The position numbers were made by a program, and so were the translations under genes. This document shows, in pieces, positions 18,483 through 26,307 of a DNA stretch of 64,000 bases. This DNA is from Planctomycetota bacterium (GTDB lineage: Bacteria; Planctomycetota; UBA1135). The stretch covers positions 57,115 through 121,114 of the forward strand of contig JABHIE010000020.1 of NCBI GenBank assembly GCA_018671175.1. Reading direction: 5' to 3'. Position 1 is the first letter of the stretch; the number at the start of each line of letters is the position of its first letter. A model generated the notes under the pieces. That model was not told the DNA's origin, did no database searches, and saw nothing but the letters and a program-made list of their open reading frames with translations.

Positions 18483-19442
18483 TTAGCCAAAAGGCCCAGC
18501 TTCCCGCGCCAATTCGCCGCGGACACGCACAAGCAAATCACGCGTTTTAGTGATGCCTTCGCGCTCGGGCAATTGGTCGCCCTCCCACTCGATGCCGACC
18601 CATCCGCGATAACCGGCATCGCGCACGCTACGCAACAAGCGCCAATAATCTTTATCGCTTTCGCGGCCGTCGTCGTCGAAATGATGTGTTTTCGCACTCA
18701 CGGCTTGCGCGAAAGGCATCAATTCATCGGTGCCTTGATAGATGTCATACCAACCCAACTCGCCCATGTAAAAATTACCAAAATCAGGGAGCGTGCCGAG
18801 CAAACGATGCCCCGACAAACGCATCACGCCCGCAAGCCAAGAGCCGTCGGAAGAGTATCCGCCGTGGTTCTCGACAAGGACATTTAAACCATAAGCCGCA
18901 GCTTCATCGCAAAGGTGAGTCAAGCCGTCAGCAGCAAGACGCATCTGCTCATCGCGAGTACCTTCGCTCGCGGCATTAACGCGGATGGAATGGCAACCCA
19001 AAGTTGCAGCCGCCTCAAGCCACTTGCGGTGGCGATCGACAACTTGCTTGCGCGTTACTAAATCGGGGTCGCCCAAACGACCCTCGCCATCGACCATGAT
19101 CAGTAGCTGCTGCACATCGGCATCGGCAGCTCGCTGATTCATTTCGGCAAGGTAAGAAGCGTTGCGCACTTTCTCCATGAAGAATTGATTTACATACTCA
19201 ATGCCATCGATGCCGAACTCGCGAGCCGTGGCCGCGAAGTCAAGGTGGTTTAGCTCACCCTTGAACAGCTCACGATGCAGCGACCATTGAGCCAAGGAAA
19301 TCGAAAACCACGGTGTAGCATCGGCGCGCATCGAACCGTGGGCCTCACGCCAAGCTTCTCCGAAATGACAACCGGTAGTTGTTACGGCAACAGCGCCAGC
19401 GAAAGCAGCCGCGCCAGTCTTCAAGAAGTCTCTTCGTTTCAT
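18483..19442 (-). CDS. Sugar phosphate isomerase/epimerase family protein, Tat-exported
   Basis: 319 aa, with leader MKRRDFLKTGAAAFAGAVAV carrying a twin-arginine motif and a Cys (TTTGC) that could be lipidated. The TIM-barrel (xylose isomerase-like, AP endonuclease 2 family) body includes FGIDGIEYVNQFF, NVLVENHGGYSSDG, LGTLPDFGNF and WVGIEWEG, where the Glu/His/Asp residues would bind a metal. It probably interconverts a keto-sugar, in line with the two Gfo/Idh enzymes nearby. The start at 19442 is preferred over the ATG at 19448 because TATCCT then lies exactly six bases upstream. Confidence 0.85.
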   Translation of the reverse strand: MKRRDFLKTGAAAFAGAVAVTTTGCHFGEAWREAHGSMRADATPWFSISLAQWSLHRELFKGELNHLDFAATAREFGIDGIEYVNQFFMEKVRNASYLAEMNQRAADADVQQLLIMVDGEGRLGDPDLVTRKQVVDRHRKWLEAAATLGCHSIRVNAASEGTRDEQMRLAADGLTHLCDEAAAYGLNVLVENHGGYSSDGSWLAGVMRLSGHRLLGTLPDFGNFYMGELGWYDIYQGTDELMPFAQAVSAKTHHFDDDGRESDKDYWRLLRSVRDAGYRGWVGIEWEGDQLPEREGITKTRDLLVRVRGELAREAGPFG

Positions 19443-19448
19443 ACCCAT

Positions 19449-19454
19449 AGGATA
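19449..19454 (-). promoter_or_regulatory. -10-like TATCCT, 6 nt before the isomerase start
   Basis: On the minus strand TATCCT is followed by six bases and then the ATG at 19442. It helps decide between two possible starts. Confidence 0.4.
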
Positions 19455-19478
19455 ACGGACTAGAATGGATTCGCCTAC

Positions 19479-20321
19479 ATGAAGCCCCGCCTTCCTCTCT
19501 CGCCTCTTCACATTGCTCTCCGTTTTTCGAGTCGCGCCTGGCGTGCGGCCGCGGAAGACGACCTTTCTGGCACAGCTGCGCAGATGACTTACTACTTCAT
19601 GCTTGCGCTATTTCCGAGCTTAATCCTGCTCGTCGCCTTGATTGAGATGCTACCCGTGGCTGACAGTGCCGCAAGTGCTGCGGAATGGGCCGGCAGTCTG
19701 ACAGCCCCCTTGCCTGAGGCCGTTTCTGATTTACTAAGCGATTGGCTCACGCAGTTTGCCCACTCTCGCCCACATGGCAGCATCTTTCTTTGGGTGTTCG
19801 TCGCCCTTTGGGCCGCCAGCCGCGGAGTGCGGGGCGCGCGCAAAGGTCTCAATCGTGTTTTCCGCTGCCCACCGCGGCACAACTATTTCAAAGCTCGCGC
19901 ATTTGACCTAGTCTTCACTGCGGCAGCTTTAGTGATTGTAGGCTTTGCCTATTTAATTCTCGTAGGTGGCGCGCAACTAGGTCATTTCATAGCCAACTAC
20001 TTTTCGCTCGGTGATTCCTTTCATCATTTCTGGTCGGCCTTACGCTGGCCCGTAGTCCTCTGCTTTCTCGGCGGTTTCTTAATTGCAACCTATCGCTATC
20101 TACCCGGCAAACAACTACCCCTACGCCGCCAACTCGCAGGCGCACTACCCGCACTAGGCGGATGGATTGCCATCGGGCTTGGCTTCCGCTATTGGCTCAG
20201 TTGGCTAGGCCATTTTGATGAGCTCTACGGAAGCCTCGCAAGCTTTTTCATTTTGATGGTTTTACTTTGGCTGGTTTCACTTTTCTTACTGGTCGGCGGT
20301 AAAATTGCAGCGCGTAAATAA
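19479..20321 (+). CDS. YihY/BrkB family membrane protein
   Basis: 280 aa with about six predicted membrane helices. Family features are the N-terminal DDLSGTAAQMTYYFMLALFPSLILLVALI, the AASRGVRGARKGLNRVF segment and the closing LVSLFLLVGGKIAA. Members were once called ribonuclease BN by mistake; they are inner-membrane proteins of uncertain, possibly transport, role. It is divergent from the sugar isomerase. TAGAAT occurs 12 nt before the ATG. Its stop directly abuts that of the convergent permease gene. Confidence 0.88.
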   Translation: MKPRLPLSPLHIALRFSSRAWRAAAEDDLSGTAAQMTYYFMLALFPSLILLVALIEMLPVADSAASAAEWAGSLTAPLPEAVSDLLSDWLTQFAHSRPHGSIFLWVFVALWAASRGVRGARKGLNRVFRCPPRHNYFKARAFDLVFTAAALVIVGFAYLILVGGAQLGHFIANYFSLGDSFHHFWSALRWPVVLCFLGGFLIATYRYLPGKQLPLRRQLAGALPALGGWIAIGLGFRYWLSWLGHFDELYGSLASFFILMVLLWLVSLFLLVGGKIAARK

Positions 20322-21236
20322 TTACATCCGCCGCACGGCGCGGCGGGCAAACCACGAAAGCGCATCCGCGGCTATCACGAGCAGCACACTTAGGCCTATC
20401 AGGAATACCATTTCGTCATAGCGCATCCGCACGCGGGCGTCGGCGATCCAATAGCCAAGCGAAACGACGCCGAGCATGCCAAGCACCGTGGCTTCACGCA
20501 CGCAGGTTTCGAATCGATAAAAAAAGTAGAGCATGAATCGCGGCAGTGCAAGAGCCAAACCACCATGCGCGAGCATCGAAGCCCGGCTAGCACCCAAACC
20601 ACGAAGTGCTCGCATCGGCTTCCTTTCAAGGTTTTCAAGCGTTTCTCCACCGAGGCGCCCCAAGATGCCGGCATTATGCAAAGCCAATGCCAAAACAGCC
20701 GGCCAGGCACCTTGCCCCAAAATAGCTAGCAGCAAAAACGCCAAAACATATTCTGGGATGGCACGCAAAGCAATGCAAAACAAACGCACGACTTGACGGA
20801 CGAAGCGCAACGCGGGGTGACTGCCTTCTTTCACCCAAGGGTCTCTCGACATCACCACGCGCGATGTAAGTGGTGCAAGGCACAATGCCCAAATGGCCGC
20901 CAGGACAATGGCCAAAACCGAAATCGCAAGCGTCGCCATCAGGCCGTGCGCGCCATGTCGCGACCATAAATCGCTCGCCCATTCAGTCACTGAATCGGCC
21001 TGTGGTGCAGCATCTTGAGAGATGAAACGCTTTGCGTTTTCCAGCCGCCGTGCTGAAAACCAGTTGCTAAATGAAAACCCTCCCATCGCCCATGCGGCGG
21101 TCACGAGCGCGGTTAAAGACCAAATGCTGAAACGCACAAAGCCATCTCGTGGGCGTTTACGCCAAAGCGCGCGGACATCCGTGGCACGATCGCAAGTTGC
21201 GCAACTTGCAAAACTGTTGCTGGGTGATTCGCTCAT
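20322..21236 (-). CDS. phnE: PhnE-like ABC transporter permease (second of two)
   Basis: 304 aa, with about six membrane segments and the permease EAA-type loop (GLGASRASMLAHGGLALALP). It resembles permeases of phosphonate/phosphite-type importers. An unusual cytoplasmic N-terminus has a CATC pair (residues ~12-15) that could bind a metal. The ATG at 21236 overlaps the stop of the other permease gene (ATGA), so this is the last gene of a phnD-C-E-E operon. The frame is open further upstream, but the overlap start is the natural one. Confidence 0.85.
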   Translation of the reverse strand: MSESPSNSFASCATCDRATDVRALWRKRPRDGFVRFSIWSLTALVTAAWAMGGFSFSNWFSARRLENAKRFISQDAAPQADSVTEWASDLWSRHGAHGLMATLAISVLAIVLAAIWALCLAPLTSRVVMSRDPWVKEGSHPALRFVRQVVRLFCIALRAIPEYVLAFLLLAILGQGAWPAVLALALHNAGILGRLGGETLENLERKPMRALRGLGASRASMLAHGGLALALPRFMLYFFYRFETCVREATVLGMLGVVSLGYWIADARVRMRYDEMVFLIGLSVLLVIAADALSWFARRAVRRM

Positions 21237-22084
21237 GCCACAAACCTCTTGCGCAAACGCGCGCTCCAAGCTTCAAACAAAAGCACCATTAACAACAGAG
21301 CGTAAAGCCAAGTCCAGACTTCGCGGTAATGGAGGTTCTCAAAACTAAGTTTCAAAAAATAACCCGCGGTCGGATACCCGAAAAACCCAAGTACTGCCGA
21401 GGCGCGCACGGCGCATTCTAGGCGGTAAAAGCCATAAGCGGCCATGTCGGCAAAAGCCAGTGGTGCGCGCCCCACAGCAAAAGCCAATCGCGAACGGGCG
21501 CCAGACAACTCAAGTGCACGAGCCGCAGTCGGCGAAGTTTCGTCGAGCATTTCGCTCCAGACTTTTGCCAAGGTGCCGGCAAAGGGTAAAGCAATGGCCA
21601 CAATTGCGCTTGCTGAGTTCATCCCGAAGGCTGCCAGGAAAAGGATCGCCCAAAGTAGCTCGTGCACCGAACGCGCCAAACCTAAAACAGCTCGTAAAGG
21701 CACGCGCACGACAACCGGAGCGGCCATCGATGCAAAAAACGAAAGGGGCAAGGCCAAGGCAACCGCCAAACTCAAAGCGGCCACTGCATAAAGCAAAGTC
21801 ACCCCCATTGTTTGCGCCACGCTCCACAAAAACGCGGGGCTTCCGTCAGGCACAAAAGCAGCCTGATAATCCAAAGCCGGGGTTAGTGCTGCAGCAAAAA
21901 ATTGACGCGCAATTTCGAGCCCTCCTGCTTGCGGCATCAAGCCACTCAACGACAAGCCCAACCACCACCAAGCTACGGCACCCGCGGCAAGCAGCCAAAG
22001 CAAAACGCGCAATCGCGCTTGCAGGGCCGATGGTCGCGCGACCATTGCGCGAACCGTCGGCTGACGCCTAGCGGATTCACTCAT
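21233..22084 (-). CDS. phnE: PhnE-like ABC transporter permease (first of two)
   Basis: 283 aa, with about six membrane segments and the EAA-type loop TAARALELSGARSRLAFAVG contacting the ATPase. It is paralogous to the next permease, so the channel is probably a heterodimer. The ATG at 22084 overlaps the stop codon of the ATPase gene as ATGA. Substrate specificity is not visible here; see the substrate-binding protein. Confidence 0.85.
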   Translation of the reverse strand: MSESARRQPTVRAMVARPSALQARLRVLLWLLAAGAVAWWWLGLSLSGLMPQAGGLEIARQFFAAALTPALDYQAAFVPDGSPAFLWSVAQTMGVTLLYAVAALSLAVALALPLSFFASMAAPVVVRVPLRAVLGLARSVHELLWAILFLAAFGMNSASAIVAIALPFAGTLAKVWSEMLDETSPTAARALELSGARSRLAFAVGRAPLAFADMAAYGFYRLECAVRASAVLGFFGYPTAGYFLKLSFENLHYREVWTWLYALLLMVLLFEAWSARLRKRFVA

Positions 22085-22848
22085 AAGGCGTAAAGCTCTT
22101 CGAAGGCAGCCGTATCGACATCAGCCGTCGGCGCATCAAAAACCACCGCACCGGCGCGCATCCCGACCACGCGCGGAAAACAGGCGCGCGCAAGCTGCAC
22201 ATCGTGGAGACTCACGACCAAAGGCAATTGCCGCTCTTCGGCAACAGCGCGCAATAACCGCAACAAATCCACCGCGCGCGCGGGGTCGACGGAAGCCACG
22301 GGCTCGTCGGCCAGCAAGACATGAGGCTCTTGAAACAACGCGCGCGCAATCGCCACGCGCTGCTGCATTCCGCCCGACAAAGAATCGGTGCGATGAAACA
22401 TTTTTTCCGCAATACCCAGGCGATCAAGCAAAGCGTGCACCTCAAGCAACTCAGCCTTCGGCGGACGCACCGCGCGACGCAGCACTCCGAAAAAACCATG
22501 TCGCCCCAACCGACCCGACAACACATTTTGAGCCACGCGCAAATTCGGCACGAGCGCATGATCTTGATGCACCATACCGATGCATGCGCGCACCTTCTGC
22601 AATTCGACGCCCGACAAGTGCGCGTAATCGCGGCCGCCCAATTTTACGGAGCCAGCAGTCGCCTCTTGGGCAGTAGCCAAGACTCGCAGCAAAGTTGTCT
22701 TGCCCGCACCACTTGGGCCGACCAAGGCAACGGCTTCCCCCGCGGCGACTTCGAGTGAAACACCCTGCAAAGCCGCCGTGCCGGAAAACGACACCGACAG
22801 CTTTTGGGCGATTAAGCCCTCGCCGGAGGACTTATCGCAAAAACCCAA
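22081..22848 (-). CDS. phnC: PhnC-like ABC transporter ATP-binding protein
   Basis: The ATPase has Walker A GPSGAGKTT, Q-loop VHQDHALVPN, signature LSGGMQQR, Walker B HVLLADEP and H-loop VVSLHD. It energises the adjacent permease pair. The start is uncertain: the frame has no ATG near the domain. A GTG at 22926 would overlap phnD by 95 bp and add about 37 extra residues. The TTG at 22848 (used here) overlaps phnD by 17 bp, and a GTG at 22794 falls just inside the domain. A rare start close to GLIAQKLSVSF (~22815) is also possible. Confidence 0.85.
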   Translation of the reverse strand: MGFCDKSSGEGLIAQKLSVSFSGTAALQGVSLEVAAGEAVALVGPSGAGKTTLLRVLATAQEATAGSVKLGGRDYAHLSGVELQKVRACIGMVHQDHALVPNLRVAQNVLSGRLGRHGFFGVLRRAVRPPKAELLEVHALLDRLGIAEKMFHRTDSLSGGMQQRVAIARALFQEPHVLLADEPVASVDPARAVDLLRLLRAVAEERQLPLVVSLHDVQLARACFPRVVGMRAGAVVFDAPTADVDTAAFEELYAL

Positions 22849-23737
22849 GTTTTTCAGCAAGCTCGCGGACGGGCTCGAAATCTTTATTTGTTGCGGCGAT
22901 GAGACCCTCTTTTCGCATGACGGCACTCAACAATGCGGGGTCAGTCATGCCGACTAATGCGCTCTGCAAGCGCTTGGTGAAACCCTCGCCAAACTGCCCA
23001 TCTAAAGACGGGTGCGCCGTGAAATTGTAGTCAGGGTAATTTGGACTCACCCAAATCACTTGGCAGACGGCGGGGTCAACTTTCCCCTCGGCAACCATGC
23101 GGTCGTAAGTTTTATAACTCACCGCGCCCGCTTCAAAAGTACCCGCGGCCACCAACGCGACGGTTTTGTCGTGGCTACCAGAGAAGGCATCTTCAGTGCC
23201 AAAAAAATCAGTTGGCGACTGGCCCGTATTCAGGCGGATGAAATGCTCGGGCATCAAGCGACCCGAAGTCGAGCTAGGCGAGCCGAATGTAAAACTCTTA
23301 CCACCCAATGCCATTGGAAATTGACCCGAAGCCGCAGTCGGGTCAACCGCCGAAAACCCCGCGTCGATATGGGCGATGAAATAACTGTGATAATTCGGGT
23401 CAACCTTGCCCTGAGCAATCGCCACAGCGCCCGACACCTGCGAACGAGCCTGCACACCGGTCAGGCCTCCAAACCAAGCCAACTGGATATCGCCATTACG
23501 GAACGCCTCAACCGAAGCCGCATAACTCGCTGTCGGAATGTAACTTACATCAACCCCGAGCGACTCAGACAAATACGCGGCAACCGGCTCAAATTTAGCC
23601 TGCAGCTCTGTCGCATTGTCATCAGGAATCGCGGTAAAACGCAAAACAGCAGCCCCATCGCTCGAGGGCTGGCTGCATGAAACGCCGCAAACAAGCAAAG
23701 CTGCTGCTGCAAAAATGGGTAGTTGGCCTAGCTTCAC
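22832..23737 (-). CDS. phnD: PhnD-like substrate-binding lipoprotein, selenate/phosphonate-type importer
   Basis: 301 aa with lipoprotein leader (VCGVSC). The type 2 periplasmic-binding fold has TAIPDDNATELQAKFEPVAA at its start, then LAWFGGLTGVQARSQ and FTFGSPSSTSGRLMPEHFIR. The WFGGLTGVQAR and SSTSGRLMP segments match what I recall of the 'putative selenate ABC transporter' branch of the PhnD family better than true phosphonate binders, but no selenium gene is nearby, so the ligand stays open. The start is GTG at 23737, with TAAACT exactly six bases upstream. The first codons lie inside a 54-bp repeat copied at 27286-27339. Confidence 0.85.
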   Translation of the reverse strand: MKLGQLPIFAAAALLVCGVSCSQPSSDGAAVLRFTAIPDDNATELQAKFEPVAAYLSESLGVDVSYIPTASYAASVEAFRNGDIQLAWFGGLTGVQARSQVSGAVAIAQGKVDPNYHSYFIAHIDAGFSAVDPTAASGQFPMALGGKSFTFGSPSSTSGRLMPEHFIRLNTGQSPTDFFGTEDAFSGSHDKTVALVAAGTFEAGAVSYKTYDRMVAEGKVDPAVCQVIWVSPNYPDYNFTAHPSLDGQFGEGFTKRLQSALVGMTDPALLSAVMRKEGLIAATNKDFEPVRELAEKLGFLR

Positions 23738-23763
23738 CTCATAAGTTTAGCGGAGCCAGGGAA
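23710..23763. repeat. 54-bp direct repeat, copy 1 (over the phnD start)
   Basis: Differs from copy 2 (27286-27339) at one position (T here, C there). It contains the -10-like TAAACT, the GTG start and about nine codons of phnD. The two copies bound a 3.5-kb AT-richer segment. Confidence 0.95.
23744..23749 (-). promoter_or_regulatory. -10-like TAAACT, 6 nt before the phnD start
   Basis: On the minus strand TAAACT is followed by six bases and the GTG at 23737. It lies inside the 54-bp repeat, so a second copy exists at 27320-27325. Confidence 0.45.
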
Positions 23764-23963
23764 TGCCTCACATCGTTGACCATTAAATGAGGTAGATACA
23801 GTTCCTCCCGCGAAAGCGTGAACTCGGATTTGGTTGATTAAGGCAATAGACGCGTTTCACTTATTGAGTTAAAAGCACCTCTATTCATAACCTGGATTCT
23901 ACTATACTTAACTAAAGTGACCAATCCCGCTACTTTCTTCGGCATGCTTGCTGAAAGATTAAA

Positions 23964-25208
23964 ATGACACATACTCCACTTTTAACACTTCTCCTAGTCA
24001 TTGCTGGAAATTTTTGCTATGGGCAGGCTGCACCGCCGCCACGGTTTTTTCTAGAAAGCGGCGTGGAACAACCCCTGGATCAGGGAGCGATTTCAAGCGC
24101 CTCCGCGGGGAAAATAATTTTCCCCTTTAACTTCCAGGCAACGGTTATCGATCAAACCACGGGGCTTTACATTAAGACAGAGCTTTTCACTTCGTACTCT
24201 TTAACGGAGCATGGGGTTGACCCAGGCGCCTACGGGATTGAATGGGTCTATGGTGGCGAGTTCAGCGGTCCGAAGCCCCAGGTGATTTCGTTTGATAAAA
24301 ATACGGGAGAAGGGCTAGCGGCTGCGGTTCTACGGATTAACCGTGTCGACAATGACGGTATTTGGGGACATTTTGAACCCGGTCTTAATGAGCTAACACT
24401 TTACTGGGGAAGTAGCCAAGAAGTCTATCACAATAATTTTTCCCCGCCAACTCTTCCCGCAGGAAGTTCGACCTACTTGGTTACTGCAGCACAGCCTGAA
24501 ATTGAAATCGCGGTGGCAGACAACAGGGTTCTCTATTCGCAACAGGCGGGAACTATCGTAGTGGTTGCTTTGCCAAAGCCATATCCAAGAACCTTCGATC
24601 TGTGGACGGACAATCCCGCAGTAGCTGACGTCCCCGCGACATTTCAGATTGCGGCAGGTGAAGAGCTTGCTTTCATCACCTTTTCGCCGCTAGCAAAAGG
24701 CAGCGGGCATATGTTTGCTTCAGAACAGGGGGCGCTGGCTGTAGTTCCACCGACATTCTCGAGTCATAAGTTTGGGATTTTTGGCCGCCCAAGAAGGTGG
24801 GTTCGTGAGGGCAATACGGCAATGAACGAAGGCGATGGATTTGGGGGTATCCGCTGTTTGGCCGGAGGGCCCTCAACCCCGGAAGGGAATTCAGAACCAG
24901 ATGACGAAGAAACATTTTGTGGATCATGTGGTATATCGCCAGACGAAAGCGATTGCCGCCCCGATACTGGTAACGATTCTGTCGGTTTTGTAAACAACAC
25001 GGCGTGCCGAGTGGGATTAAATGCGATCTGCCATATCCTTGATGAAACGGTTTCCATATCGGTACCTAAATACTCTTATGTGGCTCCAGCCGCTTACATA
25101 ACTTGCTATGGTGTATCGATTAGACTCAGATTGATTGAGGTTGACCTAGGACTAGAATTAAAAAAGCTTGCTGTACGTATTTATTCGAGAAGTCGAGGAT
25201 TAACGTGA
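23964..25208 (+). CDS. Unknown secreted protein, Cys-rich C-terminal part
   Basis: 414 aa with a signal peptide (LLTLLLVIAGNFCYGQA). The middle is beta-rich, with DPGAYGIEWVYGGEF and a stretch (DLWTDNPAVADVPATFQIAAG) like a bacterial Ig-type domain. From about residue 295 there is a Cys-rich region (FCGSCGISPDESDCRPDTG, then further single Cys) that could form disulfides or bind metal. I recognise no family. It lies 10 nt before the next cassette gene and lacks the TAnnnT-N6 signal typical of this window. The codon and base composition looks unlike its neighbours. Confidence 0.7.
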   Translation: MTHTPLLTLLLVIAGNFCYGQAAPPPRFFLESGVEQPLDQGAISSASAGKIIFPFNFQATVIDQTTGLYIKTELFTSYSLTEHGVDPGAYGIEWVYGGEFSGPKPQVISFDKNTGEGLAAAVLRINRVDNDGIWGHFEPGLNELTLYWGSSQEVYHNNFSPPTLPAGSSTYLVTAAQPEIEIAVADNRVLYSQQAGTIVVVALPKPYPRTFDLWTDNPAVADVPATFQIAAGEELAFITFSPLAKGSGHMFASEQGALAVVPPTFSSHKFGIFGRPRRWVREGNTAMNEGDGFGGIRCLAGGPSTPEGNSEPDDEETFCGSCGISPDESDCRPDTGNDSVGFVNNTACRVGLNAICHILDETVSISVPKYSYVAPAAYITCYGVSIRLRLIEVDLGLELKKLAVRIYSRSRGLT

Positions 25209-25218
25209 GTGTGCACAA

Positions 25219-26307
25219 ATGTGGTTAAGAAATACCATCGCTAGTTTTTTGCTCTTGTTGAGCAGCGATTGCATTGCTGCTCAACAAGAGCAAGGCTGGG
25301 AAGAGTTCGACCGACTTTTGGGACAATGTCGAAAAGCTCATGTCACAAACACGGGCTCAATGGCTCCGACCAAATACATAGTTGATTCTTCGAGTGAAGC
25401 GCGACAATTAGGGCAAAAAGAGGTGGAAGTCGTCGGTGAAATAATTGGCCGGGCCTTTGCTACAAGCGCTGAAAGCAAGGAAGACTTCAGAGGCTTTGTC
25501 GGATACGGCGTGCGCCGCTCTGAGGGCGTCTGGCAGGCAACAGGCAAGCTCCGCGCGAAAGAACTCGTGCGATCTTTCTTCTCACAAACAGACAATGGGT
25601 TCCTTGACGTCAGGCGGGGGCAAAATTCCGAGTACACGTGCCATGAAGAATGGCTTGAGAATGAGAAGACGAAGATAACTTGGGGCGTTAATGAGAACAA
25701 GGAAATCGAGAATCATGTGTCTTTGACGGAGTGGGATATATTGAAGTACCCTCGTCCTGACGTGTTTGCTCGTCAATGCCGAAGTATGATGAATCTCATA
25801 GACGGGCTCCGTAAAGCAATCAGGCAAGAATCTTTGGGGGAGGCAAGTTTTTCCTCCAATTCCGTAAAAATTCCGATCGTGCCCGGCAATAGAGTTCCCA
25901 TCCTTGGGATTTCATACCCCCTTGAACTGCTTACATGGGGTGGAGAGATAATTATCAAGGTGACTGAGGGCAAAGACGGATGGAGCATAAGCGTCGAGAA
26001 GTTTGATTTTTGTGGGAATAGACTTCACAAGCGTCTATATAGCGGTATTGGAGAAGGGATGCCATTGCGAGCGTCTTTCTATGCGGATTACGCCCCAGGA
26101 ATAACGCAGCCTGTAAGGCTAATACAATGGGCCTATTTAGCCACAGGCAATGACAGCGCGAAGGAGCTCTTCGATTCCGTCAACTTGATCGGCAAGCTAG
26201 CTTGGGACTATCGTTTGCCAAGTTTGGGCGCAGTGGAATACATTTTGGCTGATGAGATTCCAAGCTTAGAGGAATTGATTCATATTATTGATGAGAACAA
26301 CAAATAG
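25219..26307 (+). CDS. Unknown secreted protein
   Basis: 362 aa with a signal peptide ending near SDCIAAQQ. The mature part contains no motif I can assign; segments such as RGFVGYGVRRSEGVWQATG and YADYAPGITQPVRLIQWAYL suggest a mixed alpha/beta fold. A perfect 16-bp inverted repeat covers codons 11-25, that is the end of the signal peptide, and would fold the mRNA near its start. The next gene begins 17 bp before this one stops, so the three cassette genes probably form an operon. Confidence 0.7.
   Translation: MWLRNTIASFLLLLSSDCIAAQQEQGWEEFDRLLGQCRKAHVTNTGSMAPTKYIVDSSSEARQLGQKEVEVVGEIIGRAFATSAESKEDFRGFVGYGVRRSEGVWQATGKLRAKELVRSFFSQTDNGFLDVRRGQNSEYTCHEEWLENEKTKITWGVNENKEIENHVSLTEWDILKYPRPDVFARQCRSMMNLIDGLRKAIRQESLGEASFSSNSVKIPIVPGNRVPILGISYPLELLTWGGEIIIKVTEGKDGWSISVEKFDFCGNRLHKRLYSGIGEGMPLRASFYADYAPGITQPVRLIQWAYLATGNDSAKELFDSVNLIGKLAWDYRLPSLGAVEYILADEIPSLEELIHIIDENNK
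25251..25291. repeat. Perfect 16-bp inverted repeat inside a signal-peptide coding region
   Basis: Arms at 25251-25266 (GCTCTTGTTGAGCAGC) and 25276-25291 with a 9-nt spacer, no mismatch. It is followed by an A/G-rich stretch, not T's, so it is not a standard terminator. Confidence 0.9.

Noticed and set aside
21460..22071. 203-codon plus-strand ORF opposite the PhnE-like permease
   Set aside because: Highly basic low-complexity translation typical of an antisense shadow of a hydrophobic gene.
23012..23680. 222-codon plus-strand ORF opposite phnD
   Set aside because: phnD on the other strand has a lipoprotein leader and family motifs; the antisense translation is Arg/Thr-rich and without motifs.
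25251..25291. Perfect palindrome considered as an attC-like integron site or terminator
   Set aside because: It lies inside codons 11-25 of a gene, has no R'/R'' core sites, no integrase is present and no T tract follows.
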